From NCBI GenBank assembly GCA_011317545.1, contig WUJK01000001.1, positions 1,461,001 to 1,525,000 of the forward strand: a DNA stretch of 64,000 nt, read 5' to 3'. The translations under genes and the position numbers were made by a program. The DNA comes from Coniella vitis. Lineage: Eukaryota; Ascomycota; Sordariomycetes; Diaporthales; Schizoparmaceae. This document shows, piece after piece, positions 48,101-62,081 of the stretch. The notes beneath the pieces are model-generated. The model was not told where the DNA came from, searched no databases, and was given only the letters and a program-made list of their open reading frames with translations. Within the stretch, counting starts at the first letter, position 1; every line of letters starts with the position of its first letter.

Positions 48101-50905
48101 TCTCCGGTATATTAGAAGAGTATCGGAAGTTTATAAAACTATTTTAAGGAAAATTCGATAATAGCCTATTAGAATATAGCCTATATAACTATAAGATCCT
48201 ACTTAAAAAAGGAGAATAATTAAAGTTCTTTCCTATCTACGGATTAGATAAGGATAAACTTAAAGTATTTAGGGAATATATCGACGAAAATCTTAAGAAA
48301 GGCTATATTAAACCCTTATATTTACTAGTAGGATACCTAATCCTATTTATATTAAAGAAAAACGGTAAGCTATAACTATACGTTAACTATCGGTAACTTA
48401 ACGATATTATAATTAAGAATTAATACCCCTTACCTCTCTTTAAAGAACTTAGAGATAGATTTAGAGGAGCCTAATAATTTATAGCCTTTAACCTTAAAGA
48501 AGGATATATATATATTCGTATTAAACCCGGAGAAGAATAGAAAATAGCGTTTAGAATATACTACGGATATTTCGAATATCTTATTATACTATTCGGACTT
48601 ACTAACGCCCCTATATTATTCTAGGAAATAATAAACTTTATCTTATATAAATACCTCGATTATTTTATAATCGCTTACCTAAACGATATCCTTATTTACT
48701 TAAAGATATTCGAAGAATACTAGGAGTATATTACGATAATCCTATAAATCCTCTAAAATAATAAGATTTTAATAGAACCTACTAAATATAACTAGAATAT
48801 TTAAGAAGTTAACTACCTCGGATATACTATTATACTAGGGTATATATAAATATAGAAAGATAAAGTATAGGTAGTTAGGGATCAGCTTATACCTTAGAAC
48901 GTTAAGGATATTAGAGCCTTCTTAGGCTATATTAACTTCTACCGATAATTTATTAAGAACTATAATAGTATTATAATACTACTTACGGAACTTACGAAAA
49001 AGGATATTACCTTTAATTAGAACGAATAGGTATAGAAAGCCTTTAGTATAATTAAGAACGTAGTTATATTAGAACTAATCCTAGTCGAAGCAGACTAAGA
49101 TAAGATTTTCGAGATCGAGATAAACGTATTAGATTATATACTCGGTAGATAACTCGGATAACGAGATAATAAAGGATAATTATAGATAGTTAATAACTTT
49201 AGTAAAAAACTAAATAAACTAGAACTTAACTATAGAACGCCCGATTAAGAACTTATAATAATAATAAAAGCCTTTAGGGAATAACGATACTACCTTATCG
49301 GCGTAAAATAATAAATTCTTATATATACGGATTATAAGAATCTTTAGGTATTTACTTTAATAAAGCAACTTAATAAACGATAAGTTAGATAATACGAATT
49401 TCTATTAGAATTCGACTTTAAGATTATCTACCGTAAAGGTAAAGAAAACGAATAAGCAGATACTCTTAATAGACGGTTAGACTATAAGGATAGTAATAGT
49501 AAAGACTAAGATATTATAGTAATCTTTAAGGAAGATTCGGAAGGTAACCTTATTATACTATCTATTACTAAGGAACTTAACGTAATACTATATATCGAAG
49601 GAGAAATACCTAACCTCGATAGTATAATAATATTAGAGTAAAACGATTATATTAGAAGTATTTATAATATACTAGTATATAGATACTAAGGAATTAGAAT
49701 AACCTATAAAAGGATCTAACGCTATTAGAATCCACTAAACCTTAAGAAACGAGTTATAAATATCGTTAATAACTACGATATATATAAACGGAATAAGATA
49801 AAACGATATAAGCCTTATAAACTACTATAACCTCTACTAATACCTACGATTATTTAATCGTCTATTAGTCTAGACTTTATTACTAAGCTACCCCTTTTAC
49901 GAGAACCCTTAACTTAGGTATAGTACGATAGTATCTTAGTAGTAGTTTATAGACTAAGTAAGTATATATACTTCCTATTATATAAAGAAAGTAATACCGT
50001 AGAAGAACTTATATATATATTCCTCCGTATTATTATCGCTAACTACGGAATACCTTAGGAAATTATATTAGATAGAGATAGAAAATTCGTATTAAAATTC
50101 TAAATCTTACTTATTAAATACCTCGGAACGATATAACGTATATCTACGGTATTTTATCCTTAAATAAACGGATAAATAGAACGTACTAACTAGATTATAG
50201 AATAGTATCTATAATACTATATTAACTATAAATAAGATAATTAGGTCGAACTCTTACCTATAATATAATTCGCCTATAATAGTATAGATACGATAAGTAT
50301 AGGAAAATTACTATTCTTCCTACTTTATAGATATAACCCTATAGTATACTACGAAATACTATTAGGTAGAAACGTAGAAATAGCAGATTAATATACTAAA
50401 AGAATTAAGTAATTATATAAAGATACTTAATATATACTTTAGGACGTTAAAGAATAAATAACGAAATATACTAATTAGAAAAGGATTAAGGGACTAATCC
50501 TATAGAAGGGAGATAAAGTCTACCTTAACTATAAAAATATTAAAACTATTAAACCTAGCGATAAACTCGATTATAAAAAACTCGGACCTTATAAAATTAT
50601 ATAATAGATTTTACTAGTTAACTATAAACTCGAAATCCTATATATATATCTATACCTAGTCTTCTATATTTTACTCCTAGAACTAGCATTAGTAGATATA
50701 GAACTCTCGTACGATATAGATATTATAGAACTAGAATAAGTATAATACGAAGTTAAATAAATTCTCGATTTATATAAACGCGGATGCGGAAAATAATACC
50801 TTATTAAATAGAAAAATTACGATAATTCGGAAAATACTTAGGAATTACTAAAGAACGTATACCTAGACCTTATTAAAGAATATAAAGAATAAAAAGCTAT
50901 TATAG
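45150..50905 (+). pseudogene. gag-pol relic of A2
   Basis: Same domains as A1. The gag knuckle at 46071-46112 has lost its Cys/His ligands to Tyr. The RT box at 48676-48687 reads Tyr-Leu-Asn-Asp, so a different Asp is hit than in A1 (YLDN), which shows independent mutation of each copy. Integrase and chromodomain (about 50755-50905) are recognisable but full of stops. Confidence 0.87.
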
Positions 50906-50919
50906 CCTTAGATAGAGAA

Positions 50920-50991
50920 GGTATTATAGGGAATCGAACCCCGGACCTCTTAATAAGAAACTAGGAGCTTTAATTACTAAGCTATAAGACT
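50920..50991 (-). tRNA. tRNA-Arg(UCU)-like sequence inside A2, degraded
   Basis: 72 nt at the same relative position as in A1. T loop TTCGATT and anticodon loop TTTCTTA are kept. Confidence 0.5.
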
Positions 50992-51079
50992 ATTCGTATC
51001 TTTAACTATAATAATTACCTATAGGAATAATTAGACCCCTTATTAAGGATTATTAATAATAACTCTAAAGAAATTAAAG

Positions 51080-51667
51080 TTATAAACTAAAAGCCCTAAT
51101 ACCCTATAAATTATTAATAAGAAAATTAGATAGAGATAATAGAGAAAACCTAAACTAATTAAAATCCTCTAATATAGTAGTTATAAAACCCTTAGGTAAC
51201 GGGCCTTTAGGAACGGTCGGCTCTACGGAATAATATTTAGCCTCGGCGGCTAAACGCTCCCTTTCTACCTCCTTATATTCTATACGATCTAGGTCTTCTA
51301 GATTCGATAAACTATAATAAATAATACGCGCTATCCGCTCTCGCTATATCTTCTTCTACTTATATAAATATATTAGTTTATCTTCTAGCTTTTTAATCTT
51401 ATCCTCTAACTTTTAATACTACGAAGAAATATATAGAAGGTCGGTAGAATTAATCGTCTTTAAAATATTATAACGAGGAAGCTTTAAATATATATACTCG
51501 GTATAGCGAGAAGAATTACTAGGGGAAACTTAATAAGAAGTCTTACCCTTAGAATCGTAATAAGAGTAAGGATATATCTCGAAGGTATTCGAAAGAATAA
51601 TTAAATATAAGGATAACTTCTATTTAGCAGAATTAGACCTTAGATTTAACGAACGAGGTTTCGTTAT
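51080..51667 (-). pseudogene. Antisense coiled-coil ORF of A2, RIP-broken
   Basis: 588 bp, collinear with the A1, A3 and A5 copies. Stops fall mostly at former Gln or Trp codons. Confidence 0.62.
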
Positions 51668-51786
51668 ACGAGAAAACGACGATATAACGAATTAGGAAAG
51701 TATAATCCGAAGTAAGAATATTAGGTAGGATTATTTACGGAAATACTATAGGTCTTTAGGGATAAAGACCGATAGAAGGGAGATAA

Positions 51787-52256
51787 TATTATAACCTATA
51801 AATATATAGGTTATAGGAATAGGCTAGCGTAACTATATACTAGTAAATCGGAACCTTAACGGACCGATAGGGATCCCTTATATAAGGATATCTGGATACT
51901 TATAATAATATAATTAGGGTTAGGGTCCTAATAGTTATACGATCGATAGAATCGATATCGATTATATCGACTAATATACTATAGATCGATAGGATCGATA
52001 TCGACTATATTAACTTACTAAAATAATAGAAGGATATAAGGATAGGAGTTTATAGCTTAATATTAGATAGTTTCCTTATAGTCTTTAGTTATAAATCTAA
52101 GTATTATTTTATATAATAGGGTAATCCCTCTTAATTACTTATAATACTTAATATTACTCGATAATATACGAAGACTTAAAGGTAATACTTCCCTACCTAC
52201 TAATATATAACTTATAGGTACTTCCAGAATCCGGGATTCAGGTAAGGATTATTATA
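51787..52256 (+). repeat. 3' LTR of A2 (470 bp)
   Basis: Preceded by AGAAGGGAGATAA, ends GGATTATTATA, then the TAGGC duplication. Confidence 0.92.
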
Positions 52257-54367
52257 TAGGCTATTATTATAAGTATAGCTATTAGGCTCCTAGCGGAGCC
52301 GGCTCGTTATATTCGAAAAGCCGGCCCCTAATACCGTTAATAGCGAGGATAGGATATAAGGATCCTCCTTAGGGCTACCCCTTATAATACCCTTATAGGC
52401 TTACCCCTTTAGGGATTTAAGCTAGGTATTTATACTCGGCTTTAGATCCTTATAACTAATATAATAATAATTACTAAAACCCTTATCGGCTAAGCTCTAT
52501 ACTTTATTAATAAGAAGGTTCGGGATAATCTTCTTACTAACCGTTTAAGAGATAAGCTATTAAAGCTAATATAAATATCCTCGGCGATTATATTATAAAC
52601 CTAGGTTACCTATATAGCGACCGGGGTTTTAAGGGAGCTTTATAACCCCTTTACTTATTAAAGGGTTTCTCCTAAGGAGTATATCCGGGAAGAGGCTATA
52701 GTATAAATAGGAGTTAAGCTTATTTCCTATAAGCTTTCTACGAATAGATATAACTTTATTATAAGTATTATTACCTAGCTAATATCCTTTTTATACGAAG
52801 TATAACCCTTCTAGGTCTTTAACCTACCTTATACCCGGCTAGTATAGAAAACGGAGAAGCTCTCTTTTTATATAAATAGCTATCTTAGTTATTATTTAAC
52901 TAAGCGTTATATAAGGAGTAAGTAATACCCTACCTACTCTAACGCCTAATATATTTAAGAAGGGGAGGTTTATATACTTCCCCTTAGGTATATTAATTAT
53001 TATAAGCCGGTCCGCTTTAGCTACCTTAGCTATACTACCGCCCCTATAATAATTAATAAATAGCTTTATTACCTATCTATCTTTAAGCTTAAGAGGATTA
53101 GGAATATAAGTAAGGCTTATTATAATAATATAAATACGGCTATAGATACTACTAGTAGTTAACGGGAGCTTTAACCCCCTATTAAGCTTATAGAGTAGCT
53201 ATTTATCGAAAGCCCCTCCCGGAAGTAGCCTTATAATAATATCCGTAATTATATACCGCCGACCGGCTTATAATAGCGCCTATAGCTCGACCCGGCTAAT
53301 ATACCGCCTCCGGATAATCCTAGCCCTATTATAGAAAAAGAGCCTATACCCCCGGCGAATATAATTAAGGATAATAATAATATAGTTATAATCCTTAGCT
53401 CCTAAAGGGGCTTAAATATTATTACTCCCCCTATATATAAATAGGATATACCCTTCCGATAACCGGGGGGCTTTTCTTATAATCGCTTAAGCGAATATAA
53501 GGAAGAAATAGTCTATATATATTATATTACTAATACTTTATACTAAGCAGGGGGTAGATATTATATAGGTTTAAGAGCTATATATAATATATAATATAAG
53601 AATTTAGAGATACCCTACTTATAAGCTTTTCTCGCCGGTAGATAATTAGGGAGGGGATCCGATAGCTTATTATAAGGAAAGGCGGTAAGAGTTATTCGGT
53701 AATAGGCCCCGGGTCCTAATATATATATAACGGGGTTATAGGCTATATATAAAGTAATAATAGCCCCTTATTATAAGGGACGGACTTTAGCTAAAGGTAT
53801 TAAGGGTCCTTTTAATTAATATTTACCGGGCGCTTAGGGAGGATATAGTATTCGATTATATATTAAATAGTTTACTTATACGGAGATAAATAGTTAGGGG
53901 CGATTTTAATATAATCTATACTCCTTATAAGCCGGGTAAGTTTAACGAAAGGGGTAATAACCGGGTTAAAGACTAGATATTATTTAGAAATATATTCTTT
54001 ATAAATACCCCGGGTATCCTTATATATATCTAAGGGGGAGCTTTTAACCTAATCTTCTCTAATATTCTAAATATAGCTATAGAGGTTACTCCTAACCTAT
54101 ATATTAGCTCTAACTATAAGACCCTTATTATAACTATCGGTAGTAATCCTCCGCTCCCCTAGAAATAGCTAATATAGCTATAGGTAGACTTATAATCCCT
54201 CCCGGCTTTTAAAAGCCTTTTAGAAATAGGGCTAATAGATATACCGCCCCTCTTATAAACGGAGAGCTCGGCTTTTCTAAACGATTAAGTAACCCGCTTA
54301 GATTACCTCTAGGATAGGGCCCTAGAGGTAGCGGGGCGGTAGTTATAACCCTATTCCTAAGCTCTTT
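52257..54367 (+). mobile_element. Family C LINE copy C2, middle segment (ORF1 end and endonuclease)
   Basis: Resumes C2 after A2. The AP-endonuclease domain shows Gly-Asp-Phe-Asn at 53899-53910, then NTPGIP and FNLIFSN-like blocks. The catalytic Ser-Asp-His is Ser-Asn-Tyr at 54109-54117, as in C1. Ends at TCTTT (54363-54367), the A4 target; C1 shows the uninterrupted sequence. Confidence 0.86.
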
Positions 54368-54846
54368 TATAATAATCCTTACCTAAATCCCGGATTCTAG
54401 AAGTATTTATAAATTATATATTAGCAGGTAGGGAAGTATTACCTTTAAGTCTTTATATATTATCGAGTAATATTAAGTATTATAAGTAATTAAGAGGGAT
54501 TACCCTATTATATAAAATAATACTTAGATTTATAACTAAAGATTATAAAGAAACTATTTAATATTAAGCCGTAAACTCCTATCCTTATATCCTTCTATTA
54601 TTTCCTATCTATAGTAAGTATAGATCCTTAGATTATCTAAAGCGATAGGAGCGTTAGCTTATTTAGATTATTTAGATTATTATCGCTCTAATTATCTTAA
54701 TTATTAAGGTAATCTAACCCTAACCCTAATTATACCGCTCTATATTCTTATATAAGAGATCCCTATCGGTCCGTTAAGGTTCCGATTTACTAATATATAA
54801 TTACGCTAGCCTATTCCTATAACCTATATAACCGTAGGTTATAATA
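54368..54846 (-). repeat. 3' LTR of A4 (variant core)
   Basis: Outer parts match family A. The core around 54600-54710 has GAGCGATAG-type and TTTAGATTA repeats instead of the GATCGATA block. Keeps CTAACCCTAACCCTAA at about 54714. Confidence 0.88.
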
Positions 54847-54959
54847 TTATCTCCCTTTTATCGGTTTTTATCTCTAAAGACCTATAGTATTTCCGTAAGT
54901 AGTCCTGCCTAATATTCTTACTCCGGATTATACCTTCCTAATTCGTTATATCTATAGGT

Positions 54960-55583
54960 ATTTAGAAATCGTATTTAAAGAAAACCGAATAACGTAACCG
55001 TCTTTATCTCTCTATTAAAACTTTTAGTTTTAAGATAATACCTTATTCTCTTTATACTTCTAAAGGGTAGTTATACCGTATAATAGATAGTATTCTATAT
55101 TATTCTACGTATATAAAGCGAGGAAAACGGTATAATAGGAATAATATTCCTATAAATGCCTATAAGTTCTAGCTATAATAATTTTCCTTATTAATATACT
55201 AATTCTATATAGTTTCTCGTATTTTATCGGAGGAGAAGAAACTTCGTATATAGGAGGCTAATATACGTAAGGAGCTTTATAAGGCTTATCGTAAGGTAGG
55301 GGAGGCGCTTTCTCGCTTAGAATATCTTTATATTTAGCGTAAGTCTCTAGTAAAGAGGAGTATAAAGCTAGTAAATACGGGATTAGAGTCGCTTAATACT
55401 TAGGAGGAGTAGGAAGCCGAGTCCGGTATAAATATAGCTATTTCCGCGGAATCTAAAGCTACTACCGAATTATAGGAGATTAGGGGTTTTAGGGTAATAG
55501 ACTTTAATACCTTCCTAGAATCTACGGATTTATCCGTATCTAATTTCTTCGGCTTAGGATTTTCTACTATTAGTAGTTTATAA
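54960..55583 (+). pseudogene. Variant antisense ORF of A4, RIP-broken
   Basis: Frame antisense to A4 at the same place as the 588-bp ORF but not alignable with it by eye over most of its length. The central part is charged and helix-like (LSEEKKLRI, RKELYKAYRKVGEALSRLEYLYI), followed by an acidic Ser/Thr-rich part and a C-terminus ending SSL, as in the other copies. The start is uncertain. Confidence 0.5.
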
Positions 55584-55670
55584 CTCTAATTTTCTTAGAG
55601 TTATTATTAGGGGTCCTTAATAAGGGTCTAGTTATTCCTATAAATAGCTATTATAATTAAAGATACGGGT

Positions 55671-55742
55671 AATCTTATAGCTTAATAGTTAGAGTTCCTA
55701 GTTTCTTATTAGGAGGTTTAGGGTTCGATTCCCTATAATACC
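55671..55742 (+). tRNA. tRNA-Arg(UCU)-like sequence inside A4, degraded
   Basis: 72 nt, same arms as in A1. The T stem is hit, but the loop TTCGATT remains. Confidence 0.48.
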
Positions 55743-58700
55743 TTCTCTATCTAAGGCTATAATAACTTTTTATTTTCGTATTCTTTAATAAGGTCTAGGT
55801 ATATATTCCTTAGTAGTTCCTAAGTATTTTCCGAATTATTATAACTTTTCTACTTAATAAGGTATTATTTTCCGCGTTTACGTTTATATAAGTTAAGAAT
55901 CTATTTAACTTCGTATTATACTTATTCTAGTTCGATAATATCTATATCGTACGAGAGTTCTACGTCTACTAATGCTAATTCTAGAAGTAAAATATAGAAG
56001 ACTAGGTATAGGCGTATATATAGGATTTCTAATTTATAGTTAACTAGTAAAATCTATTATATAATTTTATAAGGTCCGAGTTTTTTATAATCGAGTTTAT
56101 CGCTAGGTTTAGTAGTTTTAATATTTTTATAGTTAAGGTAGACTTTATCTCCCTTTTATAGGATTAATCCCTTAATCCTCTTCTAATTAGTATATTTCGT
56201 TATTCGTTCTTTAACGTCCTAAAGTATATATTAAATATCTTCGTATAATTACTTAATTCTTCTAGCGTATTAATCTACTATTTCTACGTTTCTACCTAGT
56301 AATATTTCGTAATATACCGTAGGGTTATATCCGTAGAGTAGGAAGAATAGTAATTTCCCTATACTTATTATATCTACGCTATTATAAGCGAATTATACCG
56401 TAGGTAAGAGTTCGACCTAATTATCTTATTTATAGTTAATATAGTATTATAGATATTATTCTATAATCTAGTTAGTATATTCTATTTATCTATCTATCTA
56501 AGGATAAAATGCTATAGATATACGTTATATTATTCCGAGGTATTTAGTAAGTAAGATCTAGAATTTTAATACGAATTTTCTATCTCTATCTAATATAATT
56601 TCCTAAGGTATTCCGTAGTTAGCGATAATAATACGGAGGAATATATATACGAGTTCTTCTACGGTACTACTTTCTTTATATAATAGGAAGTATACGTACT
56701 TACTTAGTCTATAAACTATTACTAAGATACTATCGTATTATACCTAAGTTAATGGTTCTTATAAAAGGGGTAGCTTAGTAATAAAGTTTAGATTAATAGA
56801 TAACTAAATAGTTATAGGTATTAGTAGAGGTTATAATAATCCGTAAGGTTTATATTATTCTATCTTATTTAATTTATATATATCGTAGTTATTAACGATA
56901 TTTATAACTTATTTCTTAAGGTTTAGTAAATTCTAATTACGTTAGATCCTTTTATAAGTTACTCTAATTCCTTAGTATCTATATACTAGTACGTTATAGA
57001 TACTTCTAATATAATCGTTTTATTCTAATATTATTATATTATCGAGGTTAGGTATTTCTCCTTCGATATATAGTATTACGTTAAGTTCCTTAGTAATAGA
57101 TAGTATAGTAAAGTTACCTTCCGAATCTTCCTTAAAGATTACTATAATATCTTAGTCTTTACTATTATTATCCTTATAATCTAACTATCTGCTAAGAGCG
57201 TTTACTCGTTCGTTTTCTTTACCTTTATAGTAGATAATCTTAAAGTCGAATTCTAATAGAAATTCGTACTATCTAACTTATCGTTTATTAAGCTATTTTA
57301 TCGAGGTAAATACCTAAAGATTCTTATAATCTATATATATAAGGATTTACTATTTTACGCCGATAAGGTAATATTGCTATTCCCTAAAGGTTTCTACTAT
57401 TACTATAAGTTCTTAGTCGGGCGTTCTATAGTTAAGTTCTAATCCGTTTAGCTTCTTATTAAAGTTACTAATTACCCGTAGTCGTCCTTTATCGTCTTAT
57501 TATCCGAATTATCTACCGAGTATATAATCTAATACGTTTATCTCGATCTCGAAAACTTTATCTTAATCTACTTCGATTAGGATTAATTCTAATATAACTA
57601 TATCCTTAATTATATTAAAGGCTTTCTATACCTATTCGTTCTATTTAAAGGTAATATCCTTTTTCGTAAGTTCCGTAAGTAGTATTATAATACTATTATA
57701 GTTCTTAATAAATTATTAGTAGAAGTTAGTATAGCTTAAGAAAGCTTTAATATCCTTAATATTCTAAGGTATAAGCTAATCCCTAAATACTTATACTTTA
57801 TCTTTCTATATTTATATATACCCTACTATAATAGTATATCCGAGGTAGTTAACTTCTTAAGTATTCTAGTTATATTTAGTAGGTTTTATTAAAATCTTAT
57901 TATCTTAAAGGATTTATAGGATTATTATAATATACTTCTAATATTCTTCGAATATCTTTAAGTAAATAAGGATATTATCTAAGTAAGCGATTATAAAATA
58001 GTCGATATATTTATATAAGATAAAGTTTATTATTTCCTAGAATAATATAGGGGCGTTAGTAAGTCCGAATAGTATAATAAGATATTCGAAATATCCGTAG
58101 TATATTCTAAACGCTATTTTCTATTCTTCTCCGGGTTTAATACGAATATATATATATCCTTCTTTAAGGTTAAAGGCTATAAATTATTAGGCTCCTCTAA
58201 ATCTATCTCTAAGTTCTTTAAAGAGAGGTAAGGGGTATTAATTCTTAATTATAATATCGTTAAGTTACCGATAGTTAACGTATAGTTATAGCTTACCGTT
58301 TTTCTTTAATATAAATAGGATTAGGTATCCTACTAGTAAATATAAGGGTCTAATATAGCCTTTCTTAAGATTTTCGTCGATATATTCCCTAAATACTTTA
58401 AGTTTATCCTTATCTAATCCGTAGATAGGAAAGAACTTTAATTATTCTCCTTTTTTAAGTAGGATCTTATAGTTATATAGGCTATACTCTAATAGGCTAT
58501 TATCGAATTTTCCTTAAAATAGTTTTATAAACTTCCGATACTCTTCTAATATACCGGAGAGGTTTCTAAACGTATCTTCGTTTTATATAGTTACTATTAT
58601 AAGGAGATATTATTATATATACTTAGTTCCTTCTTAGACTTACTATAATAATATATCCTATTATCTATAGAATCCTATTATATTATATCCTAATCTATTA

Positions 58701-61700
58701 TATTCCTTATTCTATTAGGTATTAACTATTACTAGATCCTTTTCTATAAGCTATCGAGGTTTATCGTTTCCTAGGATAGCTATCGTTTTAGCTCTTCTCG
58801 ATTTAGAGGTATATATAAATTCGTTTAAGCCCTTATTATCTAGGTATCGCTTAGTAACTAAATCCGATCTTATACCTTTAATTATAACCGCTTTTTAGGT
58901 ATCCGCTTTATCTTATAAAATATAGCTATTAATCTAATCGATTCGAGGATTTTCCTTTCTTAGCTATAATATACCTAAAATTAGCTTATATTATATAATA
59001 TCCGTAATATCGAAGTTTATTAGTATTATACGTTTATAGATTATAACTAGTAATTAATTAGATTCTATATCGATAATACCTTAGCTATAAGTAACTTTTA
59101 TACCTTTTATAGTATTAAGTTTATAGGGTTTTATTTTCTTCTTCTAAAGTATCCGTTCTCTATTAATAACGCTTAGGGATATAAAGTTTCCTTATACTCC
59201 GCTATTTAGGAGTATTATATAGTATTTATTATTAATTTATATTATAATTTTCAAATATTCGTATATCGAGCTATCCGTTATATAGAGGGACTTTGCCGTA
59301 AGTCCTAATCGCTTATTATCCCTTATAGGCGATCCTTGCCTTTTAGGTTCTACTATTCTTATTATACTCTAAGGGCTATTATTTATACTAGGTTCTTAGC
59401 TTATTATATTCTATATTATATATATACTACGGCCTATTACTATAAGCGCGCTTAATTTTCTTCTTTCGTATAGGGAGTCTATACTCCGGGCTAACTATCC
59501 TTAAGGTTATAATAGGTATACTATTATAACCTATAAATATGCAGGTCACAGGAATAGGCTAGCGCAACCATATGCCAGCAAATCGGAACCTTAACGGACC
59601 GATAGGGACCTCTTATATAAGGATATCTGGATACTTACGATAATATAATCAGGGTTAGGGTCCTGATAGTTATACGATCGATAGAATCGATATCGACTAT
59701 ATCGACTGGCATACTATAGATCGATATCGATTATATCGACTTACTAAGACAATAGAAGGATATAAGGATAGGAGTTTACGGCTTAATATTAGATAGTTTC
59801 CTTATAATCTTTAGTTATAAATCTAAGTATTATTTTATATAATAGGGTAATCCCTCTTAATCACTTATAATACTTAATATTGCTCGATAATATACGAAGA
59901 CTTAAAGGTAATACTTCCCTACCTGCTAATATATAACTTATAGGTACTTCCAGAATCAGGGATTTAGGCAAGGATTATTATATATACGCTTTATTCGCTA
60001 AGTGCTCTATATAATCGGCGCGCTTATAGAAGCTATAGTATATAGGTTCTATATATACGAGCTTTACGAGCTTTTCCCTTTATTTCTATTCGTATATTCT
60101 ATACTAATCGAGCGCTTTTTCTTATACGTAAGGTATATACTAGGGTATCGTATATTAGTACTATTTTACTTATCGTATAGTATATACGTAGGGGGTATTA
60201 TATATAAGGCTAATACTAGCGTAGTTTCCCTTTATTTTAAGTACTTTATAATAATTACTATTATCGTCGTTATAAGCGATAATATTATACCCTATCTCGC
60301 GCGTAGGGAACTATTCGTTAATTACCTTATATTTAAAGTATTATCTATAATTATATATAATATAAGTAAATTATATAATCTAATAATACTTTTCGTAGAG
60401 GTGATTAATTCGTATATCTTCTTATATAAGGGGGGTTTTATCTTAATAGGTTATTATTCGGAATAGTTCTCTAAGTATAATACTATAGATAAGGTAGTAT
60501 ACGTTTCCTTTATCGATATCTTTATCCGTAGAGCTTTCTAATTCTAAGCTTATTTCTTCGTTAACGGTTTAAGTATTAGTATTCTAACCGATACTAAGCG
60601 TTTCCTATTATTCTATAATTTCCGTAATATCGCCCTATAAAATATTCGTTTCGTTAAGCGGTTTATACCCTTTTATATCGCGCTAATAGGGGTATTCTTT
60701 AATAAGCTAGGCTTATTATTTTATTACTAGTCTTTTAAATAGACTATTATCCGTTAGGAAAGGTATCCTCTAGGTAACTACGATTTATCGTTCCTTATAA
60801 GGTTTCTAAGGGAACTATCCTAAGCCTTACTTTACCGAAAGGTATATTATATAATTATCCTTATAATAAAAGGTCTAGTTAAGGAGTCTATAATCGGGGT
60901 TATCCGACGCTTACTTTAAAAGCGAGTTTTAGCTAGGAGTAGAGTCCGTAATCTCGTATATTATAATATTAGCTTATTATCCTTCGGGGATTTTCTTAAA
61001 TTCTCTAGGTTTTTTAGGTTATCGGTACTCTTATATAAAATAGCCTATCTTATTATAATTAAAGTATTCCTTATTTATAGGTTTACGCTAAGCTATATTA
61101 AGCTTTATAGGTCCTATATATATAATACCGCTAACTATTATACCTTATTATTAAAAGCTACGGTTAGTTATCTATTAAATCCGCCGTCTTATATTAGCGT
61201 AATTCCTTTATATAGTATAGCTTCCTCCTCTCTTACTTTTCTTTATACGTCTTTTATAGAAACGGTTATCGATACGGATAATATTATTACTAAATATTAT
61301 AAAGTCTTTAGGCTAATCCTATTTAGAGATTTTATCCTTAACCTTATCCTTAAATCCTCTATAGTAATATTTTATAAGGTTCTTATCTTCTTAAGAGAGG
61401 TATACTAAGAGTTACTTAAAGTAGATTATATAAGCTAAAGCAGACTTATTCTATTTAAATTCTATAAGTTATTATACTATAATCCGTTCTTCGTTAGGAT
61501 TACTAAATATTTCTTTAAGGATATATTCGAATCCTATAAATAAATCGAATATATTCTTAATAATCGTCTTATATTAATTAAGGTTACCTAGGTATTTAAT
61601 ATAATTACGAAGTAAGGGTTTATACTAGATAAATATATCTTTTTCGAATCGTATACCGGCTAGGATAATTTTATCGGGTTTAATAGTAAATTAAGCTATA

Positions 61701-62081
61701 TTATATAGGAAGTATACCTTATAATAGGTAAGGAACTCCTAAAGCGTTTTTTAATTACCGTTATATATAATAGGTTTATCTATCTTATAGCTATTACCGG
61801 TATTCTAAATAATAGGTATTAAGGGTATAGCGGCCGTAGCTTAGTATTATTCGAGCTATTAGGCTTACTTATAGATAATACGATTCTACTACTCTTAATT
61901 CTACTAGAGTATAATAAGTTATTAAGTAAGTTCGATTAATTAGTATATTATATCTTCCTAAACTATAACTTAGCGATATCCTTCTTTTAAAGTAAATAGG
62001 ATAGGAGTTTAAAGAGCTATTATTATATTTAATATTACCTAAAAGGTATATATAGACCGTCCTAAATAAGAGTTATAAAAA
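55743..62081 (-). pseudogene. gag-pol relic of A4
   Basis: Minus strand: chromodomain (about 55780-55920), integrase (about 56250-57000), RNase H (about 57200-57580), RT (about 57700-58450) with YLDN at 57974-57985, protease (about 59190-59260, Leu-Asp-Ser-Gly lost), gag (about 60500-61950). Split by the solo LTR at 59522-59982. Confidence 0.82.
59522..59982 (+). repeat. Solo LTR of family A, lightly mutated
   Basis: 461 bp, flanked by a perfect TATAC duplication (59517-59521 and 59983-59987). It is 9 bp shorter than the 470-bp LTR through loss of one unit in the GATCGATA block near 59720. It retains several CA and TG pairs (GCAGGTCACAGG, CCATATGCCAGC), so it is among the least RIP-mutated family A sequences here. 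Confidence 0.92.

Larger units (their letters stand above)
44576..52256 (+). mobile_element. Family A copy A2, complete but RIP-inactivated
   Basis: 7681 bp with 470-bp LTRs and a perfect TAGGC duplication (44571-44575 and 52257-52261). C1 shows the empty site, AAGC-TAGGC-TACTG. Same architecture as A1. The element is collinear with A1 over its whole length. Confidence 0.94.

Noticed and set aside
51000..51080. Primer-binding-site reading of the tRNA-like sequence
   Set aside because: It lies near the 3' LTR, is antisense and includes all tRNA arms; a PBS is an ~18-base complement just after the 5' LTR.
60002..60466. Open frame of 154 codons on the plus strand
   Set aside because: It is antisense to the gag-protease region of A4, made of Ile, Tyr, Leu and Val from AT-rich RIP sequence, and has no counterpart frame in other copies. 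Chance opening.
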